NCBI RefSeq assembly: GCF_947504215.1
Contig: NZ_CANNGO010000015.1
Coordinates: 1-64,000, forward strand
From: an uncultured Ruegeria sp.
GTDB lineage: Bacteria > Pseudomonadota > Alphaproteobacteria > Rhodobacterales > Rhodobacteraceae
DNA: 64,000 bases
Direction: 5' to 3'
Shown: in pieces, positions 8,963 to 17,191 of the stretch
Numbering within the stretch: position 1 is the first letter of the stretch
How the letters are laid out: each line of letters begins with the position of its first letter
Made by a program: the position numbers and the translations under genes
Notes under the pieces: generated by a model
What the model was told of the DNA's origin: nothing
What the model saw: the letters and a program-made list of their open reading frames with translations, nothing else
Database searches by the model: none

Positions 8963-10279
8963 TTAATACGTGTCTTCATACAAACGGCAGCGAGCATCCG
9001 TGTCCAATTCTGCAGTTTTTGTAATCTCCGACTGTTTATGTGCGCGATAGACCTGCGCAAAGCCGTCCGGGAACCAGCCTGTCACCACCGGGTTGCTCAC
9101 GAACCGGTCCAGCGCCTCTTCCAATGTTTGCGGGAGTCTCGCGATGTCCCTTTTGGCCAACTCAGAGGCATCCAACAACGACAAATCATCTTCGGTCGGG
9201 GTCGGGGCGGCGAGACCCTCTTCGATCCCTTGCGCTCCCGCGAAAACGACGGCCGCGAGCGCAAGATGGGGCGAGGCCGCCGCGTCTGCCGCGCGGTATT
9301 CGATGTTGAATTGCCGAGCGATTGAGGTCGGATCCTTGGCGGTCACGGGACAAATCCGTAAAGAGGCCTCACGGTCACGGAAACCGAGGTTGTTGAACGC
9401 CGCCGACCACCGGTGCGGTGTTAGACGTTCATAAGAAATCACCGACGGTGCGGTAAGCGCCAGTATCGCGTCCAGATATTTGAGAACCCCCGCAGCGAAG
9501 GAGGCGGTCAGCGCGGACATGCCGCAAGACCCGTTTACGTCATAGGTCAATGGTGTGCCCTCGTCGTCCACGAAACTCATGTGGATATGAACTCCGTTGC
9601 CGACGCTCGCGACATCGCGGATGGGGGTATAGGTGGCCTGTTCGCCATAGGCGCGTGCGGTGGCGTAGGTCAATTCGCGCACCATGATGGCAGCGTCGGC
9701 GGCCCGCACACCTTGTTCCGGACCGATGACCACTTCGTACTGGTTGGGGCCGTATTCCTTCATGATGGAATCCGGCTTCAAACCGATCTGAGCAATAACG
9801 TCGACCAAGGTCTCACAAAAGTCGCGTTGCTGGCTAAAGCCACCATGACCATAGGCCTGGCCGACCGGTTGTGGTGCGCCTTTTAGTTGGAACTCGTGTT
9901 CGAACGCGGCCACCAGATGCGCGCCTGCAACCGAGTGCAGCCGGTTTAGCGCCGCGCTGAGCAAACCGCGCGTGCAAAAGTCCCAAGGCTCACCTTCTAG
10001 CGTGACGATGTTCCCCATGATGAAATGAAGGCCCGAATCTTCGCCAAATTCAGCCTTCGCCTCAGCCCGCGCATCCGGGATCAGCAGCAGATCGCCCAAG
10101 GCGCCAAAGGGGCTTTCGGCGATCTCATCGAAGCAATTGATTTGCACGTTGGTCGGCGTCCACCCAACGCCGCGTTGCAAACGCTTATTGAGCTGCTCGG
10201 CTGGAAATGCCTTACCCCGCAGTTTACCGGCAAGGTCGGATGTGGCGACAAAAATCAGTGGCGTCTTAGGTATCGTCAT
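8963..10279 (-). CDS. Glutamine synthetase family protein (probably gamma-glutamyl-amine or amide ligase type)
   Basis: A cytoplasmic ATP-dependent ligase of about 438 residues. Typical GS motifs are visible: A-F-E-H-E-F (metal-binding glutamates), G-N-G-V-H-I-H-M-S-F, and R-A-A-D-A-A-A-S-P-H-L. It is shorter and more divergent than GlnA, has no adenylylation tyrosine loop that I can see, and sits with a regulator and amide hydrolases rather than with glnB, so a role in glutamylating an amine or amide substrate is more likely than general ammonia assimilation. That role is inference. The ATG at 10279 is chosen because it overlaps the RpiR stop codon (ATGA), indicating translational coupling. 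Confidence 0.85.
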   Translation of the reverse strand: MTIPKTPLIFVATSDLAGKLRGKAFPAEQLNKRLQRGVGWTPTNVQINCFDEIAESPFGALGDLLLIPDARAEAKAEFGEDSGLHFIMGNIVTLEGEPWDFCTRGLLSAALNRLHSVAGAHLVAAFEHEFQLKGAPQPVGQAYGHGGFSQQRDFCETLVDVIAQIGLKPDSIMKEYGPNQYEVVIGPEQGVRAADAAIMVRELTYATARAYGEQATYTPIRDVASVGNGVHIHMSFVDDEGTPLTYDVNGSCGMSALTASFAAGVLKYLDAILALTAPSVISYERLTPHRWSAAFNNLGFRDREASLRICPVTAKDPTSIARQFNIEYRAADAAASPHLALAAVVFAGAQGIEEGLAAPTPTEDDLSLLDASELAKRDIARLPQTLEEALDRFVSNPVVTGWFPDGFAQVYRAHKQSEITKTAELDTDARCRLYEDTY

Positions 10280-11121
10280 GTCGGATCCTGATTGTGGGAT
10301 CGCAGGGCATCCCAGGCTTCGATACGGGATTTTGTCTGGTCCCAATTGTCTTCGGCAATACGGGTTACCAGCGCTTCGGTTACGGCCAATGCCGCTGTGT
10401 AAGTGTCCCAGAGTGTGCCGCTTTCGATGGGCACTGGCAAGATTTCTGCAGCATGGCGTGATATGGGCGAAAGCCATTTGTCTGTCATCAACACGACACG
10501 CACCCCGCGGTCCTGCGCTGCGGAGGCTGCCAGCTGCGCCAGTGCCGGTTGGTAGCGACGAAAATCAATCAAAAACAAGATATCCGCGGACTTCATCCGA
10601 AGCAGGTATTCAGGCCAGACCTCATGGTTTGCAGGCAGATGGTACACGCCTCTGCGGGTTTGACGCAGGTGAAAAGACAGATGCTGCGCGATGGTGTCGC
10701 TGATCCGCCCACCAAGCGTGTAGACATCGCTTTTGGGCTGGCTCAGCAGGGTGCAGATGCGCTGAAACTGCGCCTCGGTGATGCCTTCTGCGGACAACGC
10801 CATCTGGGACGAGGCGCGCGCTATGAAATCCCGCAGAAACCCGCCATCGACGCTGCGCCCCTCACCGTGCAGATCGGTAGGCGAGCGTTCCCCTTCTTTC
10901 AGTTCGCACAGCAAGGCGCGCTGGAACTGCTGATAGCCGCTCAATCCTATCTTGATCACAAACCGCGAGATGGATGGGGCCGAAACCTCGGCCCGGCGGG
11001 CCAATTCCTGGATCGATACCAGACCCGCATAGGGATAATCGCTCAGCAAGGCAGCGGCCAACTTGCGTTCACTCGCAGTCATGCTTTCAGCCTTCGCCTC
11101 AATTCTTTGCCTAATAAGCAC
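10276..11121 (-). CDS. MurR/RpiR-family transcriptional regulator
   Basis: A 281-residue repressor-type protein: N-terminal helix-turn-helix (residues ~15-75, with E-L-A-R-R-A-E-V-S-A-P-S-I-S-R-F-V) and C-terminal SIS sugar/phosphosugar-binding domain (from about 115, with V-Y-T-L-G-G-R-I-S-D-T). In this subfamily the SIS domain can sense compounds other than sugars. It starts at a GTG preceded by AGGAGG. It is cotranscribed with the GS-like gene and divergent from the N-formylglutamate amidohydrolase-like gene; the 99-base gap holds a clear inverted repeat, so it probably controls both arms of the island and itself. Confidence 0.9.
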   Translation of the reverse strand: MLIRQRIEAKAESMTASERKLAAALLSDYPYAGLVSIQELARRAEVSAPSISRFVIKIGLSGYQQFQRALLCELKEGERSPTDLHGEGRSVDGGFLRDFIARASSQMALSAEGITEAQFQRICTLLSQPKSDVYTLGGRISDTIAQHLSFHLRQTRRGVYHLPANHEVWPEYLLRMKSADILFLIDFRRYQPALAQLAASAAQDRGVRVVLMTDKWLSPISRHAAEILPVPIESGTLWDTYTAALAVTEALVTRIAEDNWDQTKSRIEAWDALRSHNQDPT

Positions 11122-11166
11122 ACAGACACCTCCTGATCAAAACGGATCGCATGGAAAGAAAATTTC

Positions 11167-11189
11167 AGTCAATACATTTTTTATTGACT
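11167..11189. promoter_or_regulatory. Inverted repeat, probable RpiR operator
   Basis: AGTCAATA and TATTGACT form a perfect 8-base inverted repeat with a 7-base spacer, and the symmetry continues imperfectly outward (TTTC and GAAA). The right half contains TTGACT, a good -35 hexamer for the rightward hydrolase/transporter operon. Binding of the adjacent regulator here would block or steer that promoter; this is inference from position. Confidence 0.6.
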
Positions 11190-11220
11190 CTGAAAAAACT
11201 TGTTCTCTAACGTGGGACGC

Positions 11221-11994
11221 ATGACCACAACACTCGCATTCGAGAACCTGCTGACCACGGCGGACCCTGCCCCGGTGGAATGGGTTAATCGCGACAGCGC
11301 CGCGCCGGTCGTGTTGTTGTGCGAGCATGCCGGGCAGGCGATCCCGCAAAAGCTGGGCAATCTGGGTGTATCGAAAGAGGTGCGGGCCAGTCACCGCGGC
11401 TGGGACATTGGCGCCGAGGCCGTGGCGCGGCAACTGGCCGACCGGCTGCAGGCCCCGCTGATTTTGCAGCGTTATTCCCGGCTTGTTATTGACTGCAACC
11501 GGCCCTTAGCTGCCCCGGATTCTATTCCGCCGCACAGCTTCGGAGAACAGATTCCGGCAAATCTGAACCTGACCGCCCCCGAACGGATCGCACGCCAGAA
11601 AGAGATTGTGGCGCCGCTAAACGCCGCCATCGAAAACATGCTCGACCAGGTTCCGCGGAGATTGGCCGTGTCGATCCATTCCTTCACCCCGCAAGTCGCA
11701 GAAGACACCCGGCCCTGGCACGCAGGGTTCCTGACACGTGCGGACCAGGCAACGGGTCAGGCGGCCATCGACCATATCTTAACCAACCGCCCGGATCTGC
11801 AGCTGGCACTGAACCAGCCCTACCAGATCGAAAGCGACAGCGACTGGTTCATTCCGCATTTCGTCGAACCACGCGGCCTGTCGCATTCTCTGGTCGAGAT
11901 CCGCAACGACCTGATCCGCAATGAGAAGGGCGCGGCGGACTGGGCACAGCTTCTGGCGGATGCCTTCACCAGGATTTTGGAGACCAAGCCATGA
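11221..11994 (+). CDS. N-formylglutamate amidohydrolase family protein
   Basis: A 257-residue hydrolase of the FGase (HutG2-like) family, whose classic reaction splits N-formyl-L-glutamate into formate and glutamate. Family motifs: L-L-C-E-H-A-G, H-R-G-W-D-I-G-A, R-L-V-I-D-C-N-R, S-I-H-S-F-T-P and the terminal S-L-V-E-I-R-N-D. The ATG at 11221 is preferred to an upstream in-frame ATG at 11200 because it gives the usual family N-terminus. Its stop overlaps the start of the next gene (ATGA). No hut genes are present, so the true substrate may be another N-acyl or amide compound produced in this island. Confidence 0.88.
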   Translation: MTTTLAFENLLTTADPAPVEWVNRDSAAPVVLLCEHAGQAIPQKLGNLGVSKEVRASHRGWDIGAEAVARQLADRLQAPLILQRYSRLVIDCNRPLAAPDSIPPHSFGEQIPANLNLTAPERIARQKEIVAPLNAAIENMLDQVPRRLAVSIHSFTPQVAEDTRPWHAGFLTRADQATGQAAIDHILTNRPDLQLALNQPYQIESDSDWFIPHFVEPRGLSHSLVEIRNDLIRNEKGAADWAQLLADAFTRILETKP

Positions 11995-12632
11995 CCCTGA
12001 CTCGCGACGTGCCGCTGATACCATCCCAATCCGCGCTTGTGTTCATCGATGTGCAGAACTTCTCGGCCCACCGGAACGGGGCAGAGTTCAAGGACCTGTC
12101 AGAGGCCGAGTTTCAGCAGAAATATGGCTGGTATTTTGATCAGCTGGACACCCGTGTGATCCCCAATATGCAGGCCATTCAGGCCGCCTGCCGCACTGCC
12201 GGGATCGAGGTCATGTATACCAATATCGAAAGCCTAACACTGGACGGGCGCGACCGGTCGCTGGACTACAAGATCACAGGCTTTCTTGTTCCCAAAGGCA
12301 GTTGGGACGGAAAAGTGATCGATCAGATTGCGCCCGTGGGGGATGAGATCGTACTGCCGAAATCGTCATCCTCGGTCTTTGTGTCCACGCATATCGATTA
12401 CATCCTGCGCAATCTGGGCGTCCGGCAGGTGGTTCTGGCCGGGTTGATCACCGATCAATGCGTCGAAAGTGCGATCCGGGATGCCTGCGATCTGGGTTAT
12501 CTCGTGACGCAGGTCACCGATGCGTGCCTGACTTACACTCCGGAGCGCCACGAAAACTCCCTGCGCACAATCAAGGGCTATTGCCGGCAGGTCACCGCAG
12601 CCGAACTGGTCGAGGAGCTGTCGCGTGCTTGA
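11991..12632 (+). CDS. Cysteine hydrolase, isochorismatase-like family
   Basis: A 213-residue amidase-type member of the isochorismatase superfamily, which includes N-carbamoylsarcosine amidase, ureidoacrylate amidohydrolase and nicotinamidase. The catalytic triad is visible: Asp in V-F-I-D-V-Q-N-F (near residue 19), Lys in L-P-K-S-S-S-S-V-F, and Cys in L-I-T-D-Q-C-V-E-S-A-I-R-D-A-C-D. A cis-peptide region precedes the cysteine, as usual. It is translationally coupled to the amidohydrolase upstream and overlaps the ABC ATPase downstream. An amide or ureide substrate taken up by the adjacent transporter is the likely target; identity unknown. Confidence 0.88.
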   Translation: MTLTRDVPLIPSQSALVFIDVQNFSAHRNGAEFKDLSEAEFQQKYGWYFDQLDTRVIPNMQAIQAACRTAGIEVMYTNIESLTLDGRDRSLDYKITGFLVPKGSWDGKVIDQIAPVGDEIVLPKSSSSVFVSTHIDYILRNLGVRQVVLAGLITDQCVESAIRDACDLGYLVTQVTDACLTYTPERHENSLRTIKGYCRQVTAAELVEELSRA

Positions 12633-13335
12633 CCTGAACGGCATCACCAAGACCTTTGGCGGGATTCACGCGGTCGAGGATGTGACGATGTCAGTCGCCT
12701 CGGGCGAGGTGCGCGGCCTGATCGGCCCAAACGGGGCGGGCAAGACGACGCTGGTGAACCTGATTTCAGGCTTGCTGGCCCATTCGGCGGGCAACCTGTC
12801 GTTGGATGGCGAACCTCTGGACCGGCTGCGCGCGCATCAACGCGCCGCGCTGGGAGTGGCGCGAACCTTTCAGAACCTTCGGGTCTTTCCCAGCCTCAGC
12901 GTGGCCCAGAATATCGACGTGGCCCGCTATTCCGGGCGAGGTTCTGCAATGGTAGACGCGGCAATCGCAGAGTTCGGCCTGTCGGACAAACTGAACCAAA
13001 GCGCAGGCTCGCTGGCCTACGGGCAGCTGCGGCGTCTTGAGATCGTGCGTGCACTGGCTCTGAATCCGCGCGTCCTGATGCTGGATGAACCCGCCGCCGG
13101 AATGAACGAACAGGAAACCGACGCTCTGGGCCGGTCGTTGAGCTGGGTTCGGTCGCATTCGGACTGCGCGATCCTGGTCATCGACCACGACCTGAAATTT
13201 ATCATGTCGCTGTGCGACAGGATCACAGTTTTGAACATGGGCACCGTTATCGCCGAAGGCGCGCCCAAAGACATAACCAAGAACCAAGAGGTTATTGACG
13301 CTTATCTTGGCGAAGCCGATGAACGGGCCGCGTGA
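12625..13335 (+). CDS. livG: Branched-chain amino acid-type ABC transporter ATPase (LivG)
   Basis: A 236-residue ABC ATPase of the HAAT family: Walker A G-P-N-G-A-G-K-T-T near residue 33, Q-loop Q-N-L-R-V-F, a divergent signature L-A-Y-G-Q-L-R-R and Walker B V-L-M-L-D-E-P-A-A-G. It starts with GTG overlapping the stop of the hydrolase gene. With LivF it powers uptake through the LivHM channel. Liv-type systems import amino acids, but also urea, amides and short-chain amide compounds (for example FmdDEF and UrtABCDE); the surrounding amide hydrolases favour the latter kind of substrate. Confidence 0.9.
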   Translation: MLDLNGITKTFGGIHAVEDVTMSVASGEVRGLIGPNGAGKTTLVNLISGLLAHSAGNLSLDGEPLDRLRAHQRAALGVARTFQNLRVFPSLSVAQNIDVARYSGRGSAMVDAAIAEFGLSDKLNQSAGSLAYGQLRRLEIVRALALNPRVLMLDEPAAGMNEQETDALGRSLSWVRSHSDCAILVIDHDLKFIMSLCDRITVLNMGTVIAEGAPKDITKNQEVIDAYLGEADERAA

Positions 13336-13364
13336 CGCAGGCGGCTTTCAACAGGAGAGAGAGT

Positions 13365-14519
13365 ATGAAGAAGCTGACCCTTACCACTCTGACCGCCATG
13401 AGCCTGGCGCTTCCGGCCGTTGCCGAAGACACGATCAAGATCGGGCTGGGTGTGCCGATGACCGGCGATCTAGCGATTTACTCCGAATATCTGGGCGCGC
13501 GCTGCATGGCCGACATCATAAACGCCGAAGGCGGTGCAGGCGGCAAGAAGATCGAAGTGCTGGTGCAGGATTCTGCGGGCGATACGCAAGCGGCAATCTC
13601 GCTGGCGCAGAAGTTTCTGGACGAAGGAGTCGTGATGCTGGGCACCACACCGTTCTCGGATACGATGATCCCGGTAGCGCAGATCGCCCAGCCTTACGGC
13701 GTGTCGATCTTTCAGCCGCAATCCACGCAGGTCGAGATGCACGCGGGTATCGTCGACAACTTCTTTACCGGCGTATCACCCGATCCGTTCACCGCAACGG
13801 CTGCCGCAAACTATGCGCTGAGCCAGGGCGTCAAGAACGTGGTCTTGCTGACTTCGGACGAAGGCGGTTCGTGGTCCGCGCGCACCCCCTTGTGGTTCGG
13901 CGATGTGATCGAAGAAGGCGGTGGCAAAGTGCTTGCCAAGATGAATTTCAGCTTCGGAACATCTGACTGGTCTCCGCAGATCGCGGATATGAAAGCGCTG
14001 GGAGAAGGAATTGACGCGGTCTATATCTCTTCGATCATGCCGGATATCGGTGTTCTGGTGCGTCAGCTGCGCAGCGCAGGTATTGATGCCTGGGTCGTGG
14101 GGTCGGATGGGTTTGATGACCCATCATTGGATGCTGTGGCCGCGGATGATCCATCGATCCTGGACAAGGTGTTTTTCGCAACGCTGGCCCCCAGCCACGA
14201 CGAAAGCGCGGTGGTAAAGTTTATGTCTGATTGCAAGGAAATCGGCCACGACGTGCCCGGCCTGTTCCCCGCAACCGGCGCTGACACGGTGAAGGCCGTT
14301 GCCTGGGCGGTCGAAACCTCAGGCAGCTCGGACCCGGCGGTCATTGCAGAAACGATCCGCAATGCCGAGTCCATCCCGGTCATGACGGTCGATAGTATTT
14401 CGTTCAAGGATACCAAGACCTATGCCCAACGCACGATCCCGGTGATTGGCTTCAAGGATGGCAAGCGGGTTCTGATCTCGAACGAGATCCCGGAAAACAC
14501 GCCGCAGGATTGGAACTGA
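13365..14519 (+). CDS. Liv-type ABC transporter substrate-binding protein
   Basis: A 384-residue periplasmic protein of the type I (Leu/Ile/Val-binding) fold. It has a Sec signal peptide (M-K-K-L-T-L-T-T-L-T-A-M-S-L-A-L, cleavage after A-V-A near residue 21), then the usual I-K-I-G-L-G-V-P-M-T-G-D. The ATG at 13365 follows AGGAGAGAG and is preferred to an upstream in-frame GTG. It lies between the two ATPase genes, unlike the common order with the binding protein first, and determines substrate choice for this importer. Confidence 0.92.
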   Translation: MKKLTLTTLTAMSLALPAVAEDTIKIGLGVPMTGDLAIYSEYLGARCMADIINAEGGAGGKKIEVLVQDSAGDTQAAISLAQKFLDEGVVMLGTTPFSDTMIPVAQIAQPYGVSIFQPQSTQVEMHAGIVDNFFTGVSPDPFTATAAANYALSQGVKNVVLLTSDEGGSWSARTPLWFGDVIEEGGGKVLAKMNFSFGTSDWSPQIADMKALGEGIDAVYISSIMPDIGVLVRQLRSAGIDAWVVGSDGFDDPSLDAVAADDPSILDKVFFATLAPSHDESAVVKFMSDCKEIGHDVPGLFPATGADTVKAVAWAVETSGSSDPAVIAETIRNAESIPVMTVDSISFKDTKTYAQRTIPVIGFKDGKRVLISNEIPENTPQDWN

Positions 14520-14560
14520 GCACACAGCCGGGTGCGTTTCCCGCGCCCGGCCCCGAACCG

Positions 14561-15265
14561 ATGCTGAAAGTAGAAAACCTAATCGTCTCACACGGTCCGA
14601 TCGAGGCCGTGCACGGCATCTCTTTTGCCGTGGACCAGGGCCGCTGTGTGTCCTTGCTGGGCCCGAACGGGGCGGGCAAGACCTCGACCATCTCGGCGCT
14701 GATGGGCGTGGCCCGATCGTCGGGGCAGATTGCGTTCGACGGGGCCGACATTTCGGACCTGCCGGTGGAATCACGCGTGCAGGCAGGCATGTCCGTGGCG
14801 CCCGAAGGGCGGCGGATCTTCTCAAACCTCAGTGTCGAAGAAAATCTGGTTCTGGGCGGTGCAACCCGCCCTGACCGCGATGGCAAGGACGCCGACATAA
14901 GCCGCTGGCTTGAGACCTTTCCGATCCTGGGTGAGCGTCGCGACCAGTTGGCGGGCACCTTGTCAGGCGGTGAACAGCAGATGCTGGCCATTTCCCGTGC
15001 GCTGATGACCCGACCCAAGATCCTGCTGCTGGACGAACCCAGCCTCGGGCTGGCCCCCAAGATCGTCACCCAGATCTTTCAGATGATCGAACAACTGAAG
15101 GCTGACGGCATGACAATCCTGCTGGTGGAACAGAACGCCACGCAGGCGCTGCGATTGTCGGATTACGCCTATCTTCTGAACAACGGGCGGATCGTGGCAG
15201 AAGGAACAAAAGAGACACTGGGCCAAAGCAGCGCGCTGATGGCAGAACTCACGGGGATCGCCTGA
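14561..15265 (+). CDS. livF: Branched-chain amino acid-type ABC transporter ATPase (LivF)
   Basis: The second ATPase of the importer, about 234 residues: G-P-N-G-A-G-K-T-S Walker A, G-M-S-V-A-P-E-G-R-R-I-F (a LivF hallmark), signature L-S-G-G-E-Q-Q-M-L and Walker B I-L-L-L-D-E-P-S-L-G-L-A-P-K. The ATG at 14561 gives the standard M-L-K-V-E-N-L N-terminus. A TTG at 14510 overlapping the binding-protein stop would add 17 proline-rich residues and is a possible coupled start. Confidence 0.9.
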   Translation: MLKVENLIVSHGPIEAVHGISFAVDQGRCVSLLGPNGAGKTSTISALMGVARSSGQIAFDGADISDLPVESRVQAGMSVAPEGRRIFSNLSVEENLVLGGATRPDRDGKDADISRWLETFPILGERRDQLAGTLSGGEQQMLAISRALMTRPKILLLDEPSLGLAPKIVTQIFQMIEQLKADGMTILLVEQNATQALRLSDYAYLLNNGRIVAEGTKETLGQSSALMAELTGIA

Positions 15266-15266
15266 T

Positions 15267-16163
15267 ATGGAGTATGTGGCCCAGCAGGTTATGAACGCCC
15301 TTGCCTTTGGGGCGGAATACGCGCTGATCGCCCTGGGTCTGGCGATTGTCTTTTCGATCATGGGATTGGTGAATTTCGCCCATGGCGAAGTGATCGCGGT
15401 TGGCGGCTACACAATGGTGGCCTTTGCCGCGCTGGCGCTGAGCAACCCTTTCATCGTCATCGGCGGCGCGATTGCTGCGGCAGTCCTGATGTCGCTGACG
15501 CTGGAACGGGTGGCGTTCAGGCCCGTGCGCTATGCGGACCCAACCACGGGTTTGCTGACCGCCTTCGGCGTTTCGATCATCCTGCAAAACGTGTTTCTTT
15601 TGGTAGTGTCGCCCCGGCCGGTGGCTGTCACCTCACTTTATTTTCTGGACTGGCCGGTGCGGCTCATGGGCGTGCAGGTGTCCTCGCTTCAGGTGTTCGA
15701 GGCGGTGACGACCGTTCTGGTGATTATCGGCCTAATGCTGTTTCTGAAGCGCACGACGCTGGGTCTGGCAATGCGCGCCGCCTCGCTGGATTTTGAGATG
15801 GTCCGCATGGTCGGCGTCAGATCGAACCGGGTCTTTGCCATGGCCTTCATGGTGTCGGGCCTTCTGGCCGGTCTGGCGTGTATCTTTATCATGGCGCGAC
15901 GTGGGTCGGTTGATCCGCATCTGGGATTCAACCCGGTGCTCAAGGCCTTTGTAGCCTGCGTGGTTGGTGGTTTTGGCAGCCTGCCCGGCGCGGTGCTGGG
16001 CGGCTTTCTTCTTGGCGCGATCGAGGTCGCCATGCTGGTCCTGCTGCCTCAGGAATACGGCGGCATGAAAGATGCCTTTGTCTTTGGCATCATCGCTTTA
16101 GTTCTTGTCTGGAGACCGGACGGCATCCTGTCCCCCCGAACCGAGAAGGGGGACAAGATATGA
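15267..16163 (+). CDS. livH: Branched-chain amino acid-type ABC transporter permease (LivH)
   Basis: A 298-residue inner-membrane permease with about eight hydrophobic segments and the LivH pattern L-I-A-L-G-L-A-I-V-F-S-I-M-G-L-V-N-F-A-H-G-E at residues 20-41, plus the cytoplasmic loop M-R-A-A-S-L-D that contacts the ATPase. It begins one base after the LivF stop and overlaps LivM by four bases (ATGA). Together with LivM it forms the channel. Confidence 0.92.
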   Translation: MEYVAQQVMNALAFGAEYALIALGLAIVFSIMGLVNFAHGEVIAVGGYTMVAFAALALSNPFIVIGGAIAAAVLMSLTLERVAFRPVRYADPTTGLLTAFGVSIILQNVFLLVVSPRPVAVTSLYFLDWPVRLMGVQVSSLQVFEAVTTVLVIIGLMLFLKRTTLGLAMRAASLDFEMVRMVGVRSNRVFAMAFMVSGLLAGLACIFIMARRGSVDPHLGFNPVLKAFVACVVGGFGSLPGAVLGGFLLGAIEVAMLVLLPQEYGGMKDAFVFGIIALVLVWRPDGILSPRTEKGDKI

Positions 16164-17188
16164 TCCTGAACCCCAGTCAGAAACGCGGGCTGGTCGGAGC
16201 CGCGATCCTTGCCGCCGTGCTGATCGCCATTGGCCTGATCGTGACCTATTTCGGCTCGCGTTATCAGTTGCGGTTGGTCTACAGCGCCTTTGTGAACCTG
16301 CTGGTCGTGCTGGCGATGCAGGTCTTCATGGGCAATGCGCGTCTGACCAATCTCAGCCACAGCGCGTTCATGGGCATCGGTGCCTATGTTGCCGCGATCT
16401 GTGTGACCCCAGTGACGGTCAAAGCCATTTCCCTGCCCGATGCGCCCTGGGGGCTGAATACCTTTTCACTGGATCCGGTGAGCTCGGCTGTTCTGGCTAT
16501 CGTGATCACGGCGGTGCTGGCCCTGATCATAGGGTTGTTCGTGGTGCGCTTGACAGGGTCGGGTGTGACCATCTTTTCCCTCGCCGTTCTGGTCATCGTG
16601 CATTCGGTTTTTTTGTACCGCACCGATATATTCAAGGGAAATCAGGCGTTTTTCGGCATCCCGCAGGTGTTTTCACTGACCTCCATCGTGGTCCTTTCGG
16701 TGATTGTTGTCTTCTTGGTCCGCCTGTTCCGAGAAAGCCGTTGGGGCATCCAGCTGCGCGCCTGCGCCGATGATGAAGTCGGAGCTGCAGCGATGGGCGT
16801 GAACATCCGCAGGCTGCGCCTGATCGCCTGGGTCCTGTCGGCGGTCCTGCTGGCGGTAGCCGGGATTGCCTATGCGTTTTTCCTCGGCACGATCAGCGCG
16901 CGGCCATTCTATTTCAACCACGTCTTCCTGACCCTCGCCATGCTGATCCTTGGGGGCATGCGGACGGTCACAGGGGCGGTGCTGGGTACTTTGCTGATAT
17001 CCTTCGGTTTGGAATGCGTACGCTGGCTAGAAACCGGTCCGGTTCTGCTGGGCGTTGACCTGCCCGAGGTGTTGGGCCTGTCGGGCATCGCCCTTGGAGT
17101 TGTGATCGTGCTGACAATGGCGCTGCGCCCTGGCGGCATCATGGGCGACTACGAAATCGAAGATTTCTTACTGAAAGGACAGGAGTGA
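16160..17188 (+). CDS. livM: Branched-chain amino acid-type ABC transporter permease (LivM)
   Basis: A 342-residue inner-membrane permease with about ten hydrophobic segments. LivM features include N-L-S-H-S-A-F-M-G-I-G-A-Y-V-A near residue 55 and the ATPase-contact loop L-R-A-C-A-D-D-E-V-G-A-A-A-M-G-V-N. It is coupled to LivH by an ATGA overlap and is followed after three bases by the formamidase gene, so transport and amide hydrolysis share one transcript. Confidence 0.92.
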   Translation: MILNPSQKRGLVGAAILAAVLIAIGLIVTYFGSRYQLRLVYSAFVNLLVVLAMQVFMGNARLTNLSHSAFMGIGAYVAAICVTPVTVKAISLPDAPWGLNTFSLDPVSSAVLAIVITAVLALIIGLFVVRLTGSGVTIFSLAVLVIVHSVFLYRTDIFKGNQAFFGIPQVFSLTSIVVLSVIVVFLVRLFRESRWGIQLRACADDEVGAAAMGVNIRRLRLIAWVLSAVLLAVAGIAYAFFLGTISARPFYFNHVFLTLAMLILGGMRTVTGAVLGTLLISFGLECVRWLETGPVLLGVDLPEVLGLSGIALGVVIVLTMALRPGGIMGDYEIEDFLLKGQE

Positions 17189-17191
17189 GTC

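Noticed and set aside
9581..10703. Plus-strand open frames across the GS-like and RpiR genes
   Set aside because: They are antisense to genes with clear motifs and have no coding character of their own.
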